Source: Limnanthes douglasii subsp. nivea (lineage: Eukaryota > Streptophyta > Magnoliopsida > Brassicales > Limnanthaceae). Taken from it: a stretch of 64,000 bases of DNA. The DNA lies in NCBI GenBank assembly GCA_036936605.1, contig JAUPFV010000001.1, forward strand, positions 349,319,081-349,383,080, read 5' to 3'. Both the position numbers and the translations under genes were made by a program. Shown here piece by piece: positions 31,678-42,990 of the stretch (position 1 is its first letter; each line of letters starts with the position of its first letter). The notes under the pieces are model-generated. The model searched no databases. It saw nothing but the letters and a program-made list of their open reading frames with translations, and was not told where the DNA came from.

Positions 31678-34057
31678 TGGATCCCAACCTCAACCGGACA
31701 CCAGGCCTTCAGAAACAACAGGTGCTCATTCATCCGAACAACCTTTGGTGCCAGAAGCTGATCCCCCCATCCAAGGAAATTGATAAACCTTCCACAGTGA
31801 TGTAAGAAGTAATGGAAGACAGTCTCGAAGGGACTCCCTTCGAAACTAAAGCATCAGGTCAAACTGGGGATGCTGCTTCTGACAGGAAGGGTAAAGGAAA
31901 AGTCAAGGTATGCTTGATCCATCCAGAGCTTCCAGAATGCCTATAGGGCAAGGTAGGCCCTTGCTTCAAAAATGTCACTATTAAATATATGCTAGCTCTT
32001 CAAAACATTAACTATGTCGACACTCATACTGCTGAGTTGGGCCGGATCCAGACGAAACGAGGGATCCCAGAGTCAATGATGGTAAGGATACCTGTCACTC
32101 AGAAGACTCCGATGGACTGTAAACTCAATGAGGTGGTCATCTTCACTGAGGTGCTAAAGTGGGGACTTCGGTTCCCATTAGACCTAGAAATTGTCAGGTA
32201 TGTCCACCTGGTAAAGCTCTGCCCAAGCCAACTAAGCCCAAACGCCTGGTATTCTCTCCTTGCTTGCATAATGGAATCAAGGTTGTGCAAAATCCCTCTC
32301 CCAATGGAGAAATTTTCCGCTGTGGCAAGTCTATGCAAGAATCACCACATTCCATTCTACCATCATAATACGAGGAATGATTTCAAGGTGGTAGATGACT
32401 TACTAGAGTCTGAGAAGAACTGGAGGACACAGTTCCTGTTGATCAGTGGCTCATGGGAGAATGGTAGAAAAATCAAGGACAACACCAATCCTAGTATGTT
32501 AACTAGCAGATGGAAGAGTACTGGTAAGTTTTTTATCTTTATTTTTCATGTTCTTCTTTTTAACTCATAAGTATTGCTCTCTTAATGTATGTGTTACTTA
32601 TTTTTCAGTGATGCCGAAGGAGTTCACCAAACACCTGGAGGAGGGGCAAACAACATGTGCCAAACATAATGCATGGGTTGCAGAGCGTTGAGGGAATTCC
32701 TTTCACAATTGCTTCACCTCAGACAATCTTGTGAGGTCCCATCTGTGGAACACCATAGGTTGGAGGGACCTCACATGGGAAGAGCTAACTACGCCGCCTC
32801 CACCTGGTGTGATTCTCAAGTGAATGGAGGCCAAAGATGGTAAATTGGCCTTACTTTCCAGGGCCAAAGCTCCCAGCAAGATGATAGAGAAGAAGAAGAA
32901 AGCTGCAGCAGAGCCGGTCCAAGCTGCCACAGAGGGGACTCGTTCGGGGAACCCAGGGGGAATCGATGCTTCCTTGCTTAAAGTAGTAGAGGCTGAGATT
33001 GTTAGGGAGGCAGGAGAATCACAAAACCCACCAAAGCCTCCTAAAAAGGACCGGAAGAGAAGAGCAAGAAGTGACGAAAAGGCTGCCAAGAAGAAAAAGG
33101 TCACCTTAGGAGAAGAAATAATTCTTCGTCCTTCGTAGCTTCTACTTCCACCAGCCCCTGTCGATCCCACTCTACAAGAGACGATCCCAATAGATCTGCA
33201 ATACAGAGAGGGTACTAGGGGAGGGATTGAAGGAATGGACATTACTGCCCTTCAAGACATTGATTTATACTTCAATGACTCTGAGAAGGATGATTTTGCA
33301 GGTCTCTTCCGCCCTTCGAGCTCTGCTAACATGGTGACCTATAATGGTAAGCCTTTCTCCATTTCCAGAGAACAAGATGTTGTGGCCCATTCCCTTCTTG
33401 GTCATATCCAACCAGTACTTGACCTGGAGAGACAAGTGAAAAGCTAGACCACACTCATCAATACCTTCACTATGGACAAAGAGTCTCTGTCAACCAATTT
33501 TCTCAATGCCAATCAAAGCATAGAAGAACTGAAGAAAGAGATGGAAGCTCTAAGGAAGGACAATGAAGATCTATCAACCAAGCTGGCCACTTCGGAGACT
33601 GCCAGTACTGAGCTCCAAAATATGTGCTCCGATTTGGAAAAGGATCTCACAACATCAAGGGAGGACCTGAAGACCAAAGATGGTGTTATTCAAGCCTTGT
33701 CCGATGAGAAGACTTCCCTCGAAAGTATTGTGTCTAAGATGGCCAAGGAGAAAGAGGACTTGGTCAAGGAGCGAACAAACTATTCAGGCAAGCATTGATA
33801 AATATACCAACGAGGTGATAGACTCCTTACAGACAAGATATGCTGAGGTTAAGTCTGACATGGTACTGCTCTTCCATGAAACTTTTCCGAAGAGGACCCT
33901 TGGTCCCTTATGGAAATTTGTAGACTATGACGACATCCCATTTCATACTATGGTTGTTGGTGACAAGTACAATTATACCAGTGGAATAGATTCCACCACT
34001 GATGAAGATGAAGGAACTGGAGAGAGTTCGAGTGCCGAACTCAAAAGTCCCAAATGA
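31678..34057 (+). pseudogene. Element B opposite-strand gene (aORF), 5' truncated, two exons
   Basis: It starts inside the linker (GSQPQPDTRPS-like, matching GSEPQPNTRPQ in A) and is the best-preserved domain copy: VKYMLALQNIN-like, LRFPLDLEIVRYVHLVKLCP, SQLSPNAWYSLLACIMES, PLPMEKFSAVASLCKNH and WRTQFLLISGSWENG (31989-32523). The intron is 32524-32608. Exon 2 has FTSDNLVRSHLWNTIGWRD, a basic run KKDRKRRARSDEKAAKKKK (possible nuclear signal, 33040-33100), LLGHIQPVLDLERQV, a long coiled coil (33472-33790) and the acidic end STTDEDEGTGESSSAELKS. Stops at 32690, 32821 and 33136 and a frameshift near 33780 break it. Function unknown. Confidence 0.82.
32524..32608 (+). other. Antisense intron in element B aORF (85 nt)
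   Basis: The exon end GGAAGAGTACTG is followed by a consensus donor GTAAGTTTT, a T-rich body, the acceptor TTATTTTTCAG, then TGATGCCGAAGG. It is the clearest of the four copies. Joining the exons keeps the frame (KST then V-MPKEF). Confidence 0.88.
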
Positions 34058-35120
34058 GCTTTAACCCTTCTTTCTTCTATTAAGTCCAACTGATTCATAC
34101 TTGCTATCTCATTAGCCTGTTCGGAATAGTTATGAACCCTGTATGATGGTAGGGTAACTTCAATGGGGGTAATGGCATCCATCCCATACACCAAAGCAAA
34201 AGGAGATTCTTGTGTAACAGCCGATGAGTAGTTTGGTATGCCCATAATACTTCTTGCAGATAGCTTGGCCACTTCCCTACTGCCCCCTCTAGGTTCTTTT
34301 TTAATCCGGACAGAATAGTCATGTTAGCAAATTCAACTTGTCTGCTTGCTTGTGGATGAAAGGGAGAAAAGAAACAGTGTTGAATTCCTCCAAAGGCACA
34401 AAAATTCTCTATATCCTTGTTATCAAACCGGGGCCCGTTATCTGTGGTAATCTTCTGAGGAATCCCAAATCTGCAACATATATTGGATAAGATGAATTTT
34501 ATGACAACTTTTGAAGTGGTTCCTGCCAAAAGAGCTGCCTCTATCTATTTTGAGAAGTAACAATAGCAACTATAATAGCCCTACACCATCCGGACACCAT
34601 TGGCAGAGGCCCAACTAAGTCTAATCCCCAGCGAGCAAACGGTGTTGGCTCAGAAATCGAATCCATAGATACTACTAGTACATGAATTTCGTTGCCATAC
34701 CTTTAACATGGATCACATTTCTTCACCATTTCTTTAGCATTTGCCATTATGGATGGCCAATAGTACCCAACCAACAGTACTCTCCGGGTTATTGCTCTGT
34801 AGCCACAATGAGCTGACCCTTCACCATCGTGCCCCCAAACAACGTAGGAATGGTCTACTGAAAGATATTTTATAGAGCACTTCCCTTATAATAAAAAATC
34901 CACGAGCCCTGTGTTTAATTTTTTCTGGCTATAGCTTTATCCGGAGGTAAAACCCCATCAGAAATGTATTGAAGAAGGGGAAATCTTCAATCTCTACGCC
35001 GAACTAATTGCATACTGAAGCTTTCCTCCTCTTCCTTGTTCTGGCTTGACTGTATGGATGGGTATTCTTGTACATGAATCCAAGAGTAGGACTCAGAATA
35101 TGCTATGGTTGCCAAAGAAT
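34058..35120 (-). pseudogene. pol: Element B integrase, C-terminus deleted
   Basis: Minus strand. Zinc-binding part (HCGYRAITRRVLLVGYYWP-like, about 34820-34740), core GLDLVGP-like (near 34620), TTDNGPRFDNKDIENFC with the second Asp (near 34440) and RQVEFANMT carrying the Glu (near 34335). It ends LDLIEERRVKAHL at about 34058, where it is joined directly to the aORF 3' end. About 300 bp of integrase C-terminus and the spacer are missing compared with A and C. Confidence 0.85.
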
Positions 35121-35470
35121 CTCCCATCATATTTTCTAATCTAGGAATATGCTAATAACAAACACTTTTGAAATTGGCTGCCACCTCTTTAAGGATGAGT
35201 AAGTATTTGATCAGTTGTTCCTTCTTGGCCTCAGATTGACCTTCAGCATGGTAGATAAGAAGCTGGGAATCACTCATCAACCTAACTCTTTTAGACCTAC
35301 ATAGGAAAGTTAATTTAAGACGAGCTATAACTGCTTCATATTCAGACTCACTGTTAAAGGCTCTGAATCCAAAGCATATAGCCTCGTACATTTTATCACC
35401 ATACGGAGAGGTTAGGCAAATTCCAGCTCCATAACCCATTGTGCTTGATCCACCATCAGTTCAGACTACC
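35121..35470 (-). pseudogene. pol: Element B archaeal-type RNase H
   Basis: MGYGAGICLTSPYGDKMYEA, FRAFNSESEYEAVIARLKL (catalytic Glu) and RLMSDSQLLIYHAEGQSEAK (Asp), then KSVCYxHIPRLENM-like near 35130. The open part is 35152-35439. The first Asp motif (VWTDGGSSTMG-like) is just upstream behind a stop near 35465. Confidence 0.85.
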
Positions 35471-35472
35471 CA

Positions 35473-37170
35473 TTATTTTTTGGTTTTCCTTTGTGAAACT
35501 TGTTTAGAACTCCTATCCGGATGGAATTCTACCAGGAAATCAGCAATAGATTGAGCCTTGATAACAGTTCTTGGGGAGAAATCAATGTCATAATCACCCA
35601 ACTCTACTGACCAATTGGTCATCCTGCTTGATATGTCTGCTTTATGAAGAACATTCTTCAATGGAAATGACGTTCGGAGAACGATGGAATGAGATTGAAA
35701 ATACGGCCTCATTGTTTTTGCAGCAATCACTAAGGCTAGTGCCAGCTTTTCAAGCTTCAGGTACCTCTTCTCAGCATCTATCAGGATTTTACTAATATAG
35801 TACACCGGACGAGGGTAATTGTCCACCTCTCTTACCAATACTGCACTTATAGCGCATTCTGACACAACCAAGTATACATACAGTGTTTCTTTTTGTATGG
35901 GCTTGAAAAGGGTCTTTGGTGAGGACAAGTGTTTCTTTATCTCATCAAAAGCTTGGCTGCATTGTGGATACCAATTAAAGTCTTTAGCACTCTTCAAGGT
36001 TTGGAAAAATGGAGCACACTACACTGAGGATCTTGAAATAAAACGATTCAAGGCAGCCAACCTTCTAGTACGCCTCTGGACTTCTTTAATATTCCGGGGA
36101 GGATCTATTTCTAATAAGCAATTCAACTTATCCGGATTAGGCTGTATCTCTTTCTCATTTATTACATACCCCAAAATTTTTCCGGATCGAACCCTAAAGA
36201 CACACTTTTCTGGATTCAATTTCAAATTGACCATTTTCAGATTGTAAAAAGTTTCTCGAAGGTGGATTATATGCAAATAATCCTCTAAGCTTTTAATCAT
36301 CATGTCATCTATGTATACCTCCATAATCCTGCCAATCTGATTAGCAAATGTTTTGTTTACAAGCCTCTGGTAAGTAGCCCCAGCATTCTTCAACCCAAAA
36401 GGTATCACCTTAAAACAATGGAGACCCCTGTCCATAACAAACGTAGTATGATCTTGGTTCTTCGGATCCACCTGAATCTAGTTATACCCAGAGAAGGCAT
36501 CTATGAAGGACAACAACTTGTTACCAGACGTTAAGTCCACCAACTGGTTTATCCGGGGGCCGGATAAAGATCTTTTGGGCAAGACCTGTTGAGGTCACTA
36601 AAATCAATACACATACGCCATTTCCCGTTCTTTTTCTTGACCAACACTAGATTGGCAGTCCATAAAGGATACCGGGACTCCTTTATGTTCCCCATCTTGG
36701 TAAGCCGATCAATTGCTTGGACTATTACATTAACTTATTCTTTAGAGAAAGCCCTCTGATTCTGCACAGCAGGTGTAACATGACTCTGAATCGATAGTTT
36801 GTGAGAGATAATGCTTGAAGTCGTTCCGGTTACATCACCATTGCACAAAGCAAAAACATGTGGATTGTTTGACAAAAAGGATAACATTTCCTTCTTTAAC
36901 TCTGGCGCCATATTGGAGCCAACCTTAATACTTCTACCCTCTGCCAAGGGATGGGTTTCAACTTCTTGCACCGGCATTATAACACTATGGGCCTCTCTGG
37001 GGTCATCAATCTTACCCTCCTCCTCAGAAGGCCCCAGTAACTGCTCATTGATTCGAACTGCTCCCAAAGTTTTAGGAGCAAGTGCAGTTGCATATCACTC
37101 CCTTACTATCTTCTTACTACTTCGAACAACACCTTACTGTCCTTGAACCGTATACTTCAAACACTGATGG
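35473..37170 (-). pseudogene. pol: Element B reverse transcriptase and RNase H
   Basis: RT runs from the GAVRINEQLLGP linker (37067) through HKLSIQSHVTPAVQNQRAFS, LVKKKNGKWRMCIDFSDLN-like (about 36650-36590), HTTFVMDRGLHCFKVIPFGL and the catalytic YIDDMM (36304-36315 for YIDD) to RRLAALNRFISRSS (36019). RNase H follows (35997-35473): FDEIKKHLSSPKTLFKPI, LYVYLVVSECAISAVLVRE, YYISKILIDAEKRYLKLEK and AQSIADFLVEFHPD. Frame breaks lie near 36735, 36480 and 36010. Confidence 0.88.
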
Positions 37171-37171
37171 A

Positions 37172-37800
37172 CTATTGAGGCCACAACATGCATTCTAGAG
37201 AGCCAGGACCTCCCAAAGATTGCATTATAACATGTGGGCAGTCTACCACAACGAATAATACTCTGGCCAGCTTTTTAAAAGGCCCATTGCCCAACAACAC
37301 CTCTTCCTCAAATTCACCCATTACATCTGCAGATCTCCTTGTGAATCCCAAAATGGTTCGGTTTGACCGTTGAATAACGGCCGGATTTTTCATCTGCGTG
37401 TAAGAACTTAAAAAGATGACGTTTAGCGAATTGCTCGTGTCTATCAGAGTTCATCTGATATCATTGCCCTCAATAGATGCTCCTATCACCATAACATCCT
37501 CATGAGATCCAGCGATATTTCTTAAATCATCCTCATCAAAGACTATAAATAGAAAAGGGGTCTGTGACTGATAAGAAGACATGCCTCCCTCAAACTGAGT
37601 AGCCAGAGAGTGAACATGCCTCTTCTTTGATGAAGGAGTTGGCGCTGTCTTGGTATCCCCTCTGAATATAGTAAGTGACTCAAAGAAACTAATGAGTCCG
37701 GACACCGTCTTAGTTTGTTTTGTTATGGGTTGGATCAGGATCTAGGTATTTCGAATCAACATCAAATATTTCAAGGATTACCATTTCCCCCTCCGGAGTT
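37172..37800 (-). pseudogene. pol: Element B protease
   Basis: FFESLTIFRGDTKTAPTPSS starts the region (37705), then FIVFDEDDLRNIAGSHEDVM and GASIEGNDIR. The catalytic DTS-like site lies near 37440 (LIDTSNSLN reading, so the usual DTGS is altered). It continues MKNPAVIQRSNRTILGFT to VIMQSLGGPGSLECM. Frame broken near 37450 and 37170. Confidence 0.75.
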
Positions 37801-39382
37801 AATGTTCCCGCATTGTTCGTAGGCCCAGTTCGAAGAGCATTGTCAGGCCTATTTCCACCTCTTCTTTTGACATAAACCCACAACTTACCTCTTTCAATGA
37901 AATTATGTACTTCATGCTTCAGAGCAATGCAGTCTTGGCTGTTATGGCCAATATCCTTGTGATATTGGCGAAAACAAGTATTTCGACTGTCTCTGGGAGA
38001 CTACAGTGCTACTGGTTTCCGGAAATGGACTTCATCCTTGGTCTTTTCATAAATTGTGGCCACATTCTCTTTTAATTTTTCAAACCACTCCGGTTGAACC
38101 CAAGGACCTCTTTTACTCCTTGACTACTGACTCTGAGATTAATTTTGGTTGGATTGAGCCTGATTAGCCCTGTTGGACCCTTGTCCGGTCTCCTTAGCCT
38201 TATACCCTTACTGGTTTTGGTTTTAAGCTGCTGGGGTGACCTCACCTGACGGTGCACCTTGGTTTTATTGGTTCCATCCACATTAATCTTCTTCCCCACT
38301 TGATTTAACAAGCCACCCCAAGTCATGCCATTTTTCATAGTCACCGAATTAGCTAGATTCCCAGGGTTCAGCCCTTGTCTCAAAGAAGCAATTGCCACCT
38401 TTACGAAGCAATCTGCTAACCCGTTCTTGGTATTTACGAACCGACTTATGTAGTCCTTTAAGGATTCATTTGGATTTCGGGCACAATGGATGATAGTATC
38501 TCCATTTCCCTTCACCTCCTTACATCCCACAAATTTCCTTTGGAAGGCAACCCAGAATGTATCAAAGTTTTTGATACACCCCTGAGGTAAACTATTGCAC
38601 CACTTAAGAGAACTTCCCATAAAAGCCTGGAAGAAGGCTCTACACAGAAGTTTATCATCATTATCAAAATTCATCATGAAGTTCTTAAAATGCTCCAGAT
38701 GATTGTCCGGAATCTTACTCCCATCATGTTTTTCCATTTTGGAACTGCCAAACCTTTTGGGTAAGTTTCCGGACAGTATATTGACAGACAATAGTGATTG
38801 CCTCCAATTCGTATTACAACTGAAGATTGTGTCTTCATTAGGTGTTACAAAGATACATGGTTTGGTCTGAAAAACAAAAACATTGATCAGCAACTGATCC
38901 ACATGCCTGTGAGATGACCCTTTGCCCATATGCCTTTTAAGCCTCCTATGACTATCTCTCTTTCTTCAATATTTTTTAACTAGTTTTTATTTCTTCCTGG
39001 ACCTCCCTTCGTCACTGCTCGATGATAAAGACTCCTCAAGCTCAGCCTCGTTCGAAGAGCTGCTAGAGGACTCAGAATCTGAACTTTCAATCGGCTTGGA
39101 ACGGTGAGTCTTCTTAGAACTGACATGGGTCTTCTTTGAACTCAAATGAGTCTTCTTTGAACTCAAATGAGTCTTTGCTGATGGATCATTATTCCTAGGA
39201 TTGACACTATGATGGATGGCTTACGTCTTTGACTTCTCCTTTATACCTATTTCTGCTTATTTTATGGCTCTCAACGCCTCTATTTCTGCTCTTAACTTGT
39301 CTCACTCTTCAATGGTTTATTCCTTGTTTTCCCCAACCAACTCCACCACAAGTGGTAGAGTTGCTTGCTCGTTCGGATCCAT
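37801..39382 (-). pseudogene. gag: Element B gag
   Basis: Starts MDPNEQATLPLVVELVGENK (39382). The Ser-rich basic part has three tandem SSKKTHL units (about 39175-39110; A has fewer). The largest open part is 38072-38929 (285 codons) with MGKGSSHRHVDQLL, the core MEKHDGSKIPDNHLEHFKNF, LKWCNSLPQGCIKNFDTFW, ISRFVNTKNGLADCF and WGGLLNQVGKKI. The zinc-finger-like CRQYHKDIGHNSQDC-type sequence follows near 37970-37930. Stops near 38970, 39225 and 38150 break it. It is the best-preserved gag in the window. Confidence 0.85.
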
Positions 39383-39433
39383 CCAAACACGTTTTTCTAC
39401 TGGTTTTGAATACAAGATTCAAGAACCGTCGCT

Positions 39434-39453
39434 CTCCCACCGTGGTCGCCAAT
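39434..39453 (-). promoter_or_regulatory. Element B primer-binding site
   Basis: The minus strand reads TTGGCGACCACGGTGGGAG directly after the LTR. Same site in A, C and D. Confidence 0.8.
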
Positions 39454-39454
39454 T

Positions 39455-39833
39455 TAGTTTGATTTATTTTGGATTGGGGGTAATTTTGTAAAGTGTTTTG
39501 CAAAGTATTTTGAGTATTAAGTGTTTGGTATAAAGTAGTGAGAGATTTGAGCAGCCTGGTTGTATTAAATGTTCATTACCTTCATTAATAAAAGTGGTTG
39601 GGGTATTTATACCCTTAATTAAGGACCGATGGGCTTACAGGTCAAGTTATGAAACCGGGTCAAGTTTTAAGGACCCATTAATCTTTTAAGCTGATTAGCA
39701 CATAGCTTAGTCAAAAGGTGTTTAAATTTTTTTTACTTTTGTCCTGTCCGGATAGTTTAGTTGTATGTTTATGTCCGAATTTCCCTTGTCCGGATAACAC
39801 CGTGAGTTGTGACTGGATAATCCGAACTTATCA
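39455..39833 (-). repeat. Element B 5' LTR (379 bp)
   Basis: On the minus strand it begins TGATAAGTTCGG and ends ATCAAACTA before the primer site. The promoter box TATAAATACCCC lies near 39600-39611 within the palindrome-like GGGTATAAATACCC. It shares the block CTTTTGACTAAGCTA and the promoter-proximal region with the LTRs of A. Confidence 0.9.
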
Positions 39834-39838
39834 ATGTA

Positions 39839-42420
39839 CATAAAATTTCCATATCCTTATTGTCAAATTAAGGGCAATTATCAATCGTAATTCACCTAGG
39901 AATTTCGAACCTGCAACATATGTTTGAAAAGATAAACTTGATTAATGTTCTGAAAGTAGTTCTAGAGAAGGGCGCCGCTTCTACCCACTTTGAAAAATAA
40001 TCAATTCCCAAGATAATATTTCCACATCCTCTAGGCACCGCTTCAAAAATTGAATCCATATGGAACTGCTGGTACATGTATTGCATTTCTGAATATTTGA
40101 CAGGGATCATATCTTTAACTAGATCTTTAGCATCCGTCATGATAGAGGTCGAAGAATATCCTGCTAGCAATACCCTTCTAGTCAAAGTTTTGTAGCCACA
40201 ATGAGCAGAACCTTCCCCATTATGTAATTCAGATTGAAATACTTTGGACTCATTAGATCTGAGGCAATGCAATAGAGGTTTGGTAAAAGATTTCTTGTAG
40301 AGGGCCCTCTTACATTAAAAACCCGTGTGCTTTAAACTTCAATTTCTTAGTTAGGGTTTTGTTTTTGGGAAGGTTTCATTTAGTAATGAGTTCTTGCATC
40401 TCATACCTCAAGTCTTGGCTGTTTATTGTAAATACTTTAAATTTTTTTATAAGTTTCAACTTCCATTTCGAGGGTCATTGTTATGGAATGGTATTCTTGT
40501 ATAAAAATCCAAGGATATGCCTCAGAATATGATATACTGGCTAAAGAGTTAGCCATTGAATTCTGATATTTTTGCACATGCTCATAGTTCACACATTTAA
40601 AACAGGTAGAAGCTTCACTTAATACTGGCAAGTACTTCACCAATTGTTATTTCTTTGTTTTCGATTGTCCATGTGCTTGATTTATGAGCAACTGCAAATC
40701 ACTTATCCGTTGGATTATTTTGGCACCACATATTTGAGCAACACTTAAACCAGCTATTACTATTTTGTACTCAGCCTTATTATTTGATTCCTTGAAACTA
40801 AAACGTACGGCTTGGTACATTGATTCTCCAAAAAGAGGAAAGTAAACAAATTCCTGCGCCAAAACCCATCATAGTAGATCCTCCATCTGTCTGAATTAAC
40901 CATTTTTTTCCAAGATTATTGATAGAAGATTCTACATAGGGTTTTTTTATGAATGGAATTCAATTAAGAAGTCCGCCACATCTTGTGCCTTTATTGTTGT
41001 TCGAGGAGAAAAATCAATGTGGTAATCCCCCAATTCCATAGACCACTTGGTCATTCCACCAGATACATCCGGTTTTTACAACATGCTTTTAAGTGGAAAA
41101 TAAGTTCAAACTGTGATGGAGTGCGCTTGAAAATGAGGCCTTTTTTTTGCTCCTATCACAAAGGCTAAAGCAATTTTTTTCCAATTTTAGGCATCTTTTT
41201 GTCAACATCTAACAAACTCGTACTAAAGTAATAAATTGGGCAAGGGTAACTATCAACCTTTCGTACTAATATTGCACACACATCATGATCAGATACTGCC
41301 ATATATACATAAAGTCTTTCTTTGATGATCGGTTTCAATAGAGTTTTAGGTGAAGATAAATTTCTCTTGATTTCAAGGAACTCCTTATCAAATTTTGGCA
41401 CCAATCGAATTCCTTGGCATTTCTTAACACTTGGAAGAATGGTACACATTTATCTGATGATCTTGAAATAAAAATATTCAAAGCTGCCAGCCTTCTAGCT
41501 AACACTTGAACTTCTTTTGTGGACCGGGGAGGGTCCATAGTTAGCAATGCATCTAATTGCGTTGGGTCATATTGGATCCCTTTTTTGATTAATGATATTA
41601 ACACAAACAATTTCTGGACCTTACTCCAAAAATGAACTTCTCTGGATTTAGCTTTAAGTTGATGGCTTCTGAATTAGAGAAAATTTATTTAATGCCAAGC
41701 AAATGATCCTTTTCTCTTATATTATTTACCACAATGTCATCAATATAAACTTCTACATTTCTCCCAATCTCAATGGAAAATTATTTGTTAACTAAGCATT
41801 GGTAAGTGGCCCCAATATTTTATAAACCGGATTATATTACCTTGTAACAATAAAACCCCCGTTAGTGATAAACGTGGTATGATCCTGATCCTTCACGTCT
41901 ATTTGTATCTGATTGTAAAACACCCATAGAAGATAACAATTTTTTCGCGAGATGGAATCCACCAACTGATCTACCCAAGAATAGGGAAAGGATCCTTGGG
42001 ACATGCCGTATTAAGATATGTGAAATCAATACACATTCGCCATTTACCATTATTATTTTTACGAGCACCGAGTTTGCGGTCTATAATGGATATTGAGATC
42101 CCCAATTATGCCCATCTTTGTTAGTCTGTCTACGTCTTTAATAATAACTTCAGATTTATTTTTGGAAAAAAAAACTCTTCTTTTTTGTATTATTGGACCC
42201 ACATCGAATCCCACATATAGCTTATGACTAATGATACTAGTTAGTACGCTTGTCACATCTTCATTACACCAGTCGAACATATGTAAATTCTTATATAAGA
42301 AAGACGATAACTCTTCTTTCAGTTCTGATAACAATTTGGCCCCAATTCTGACATTCTTCCCATCCGCTAAGCTACATACTTCAACCTCTTTGATAAGGAT
42401 CACTGCACTAGGAGTCTCTC
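39839..42420 (-). pseudogene. pol: Element D RT, RNase Hs and N-terminal integrase
   Basis: Minus strand, heavily broken. RT: DVTSVLTSIISHKLYVGFDV and VIIKDVDRLTKMG (42403-42059), YRQTRC-like end, then catalytic-region remnants VEVYIDDIVV-like (about 41745). LARRLAALNIFISRSSD (41335-41610). RNase H: FLEIKRNLSSPKTLLKPI, LYVYMAVSDHDVCAILVRK (41165-41449). Archaeal-type RNase H: FKESNNKAEYKIVIAGLSVA and QLLINQAHGQSKTKK (40647-40862). Integrase: HCGYKTLTRRVLLAGYSS, YFSKWVEAAPF, SNICCRFEIPR, TIDNCP and FDNKDMEIL, ending where B is inserted at 39834. Confidence 0.82.
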
Positions 42421-42990
42421 TTGGATAATCTATCTTGTTCGGATTTTCGTTCCCTTGATAGATTCCCCTATTACCACAACATCTTTATATGAAACTGTAA
42501 TATTCCTTAAATTATCTTATAAAAAATTATGAAGGGGTAGGGTTCTAGTATAGATGAGAAGACATCTTCTATTTAATTGAGTGGTCAAACTAACCACGTG
42601 ACTTTTCATGGAACAACTTGAAGGATCTTTTATTGTGTCTCCTCTGAATATAGTTAACGATTCGAATAAGGATCTTTTATTGCGTCTCCTCCGAATATAG
42701 TTAACGATTCGAATAATTGACACAACTTGGAAACCCTTCTATTATTCTCAGTTACCACATTCACACGACCCTGATCCAGATCAGGATCTAAGTATTCTGA
42801 ATCCACATCAGATTGTTCAATAATCACCATTATAATTTCCTGTTTGAGAGCTTCGGTAGTTTTTCGTTAGGACAACAGGTGAAGTTTCCTAAACCCCATT
42901 TGTGTTTCGTTATGATTTGTTGTTTACTTTCCTGTTGCCCACTTGTGATTTAACAAAGATAATTAACTTATTATTTTCAGTAACTTATTA
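42421..42990 (-). pseudogene. pol: Element D protease region
   Basis: RSLFESLTIFRGDTIKDPSS and SHVVSLTTQL (42517-42723) correspond to the protease leader of A, B and C. A 47-bp tandem duplication (42621-42714) repeats the FESLTIFRGD coding part. The catalytic Asp region is not recognisable. Confidence 0.65.
42621..42714. repeat. 47-bp tandem duplication in element D
   Basis: AAGGATCTTTTATTG starts both copies (42621 and 42668). They differ at two or three positions, so the duplication arose late relative to the decay of D. Confidence 0.85.

Larger units (their letters stand above)
31678..39833 (-). mobile_element. Element B: Ty3/gypsy Tat element truncated at its 3' end
   Basis: B inserted into D's integrase at 39834. 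Its 5' LTR (39455-39833), primer site, gag, PR, RT, two RNase Hs, integrase and most of its opposite-strand gene are present. It ends at about 31678 within aORF exon 1. The aORF start, antisense promoter, polypurine tract and 3' LTR are missing, together with the rest of D's integrase; one deletion explains both. A second deletion at 34057/34058 removed B's integrase C-terminus and spacer. ATGTA (39834-39838) would be its target duplication, but the partner is lost. Confidence 0.88.

Noticed and set aside
32703..33242. 179-codon minus-strand frame
   Set aside because: It is the complement of aORF exon 2 in element B; the plus strand is the conserved one.
28000..34057. Two consecutive opposite-strand genes belonging to one element
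   Set aside because: LTR, post-pol fragment and integrase break positions show they belong to two nested elements, D and B, joined by a deletion.
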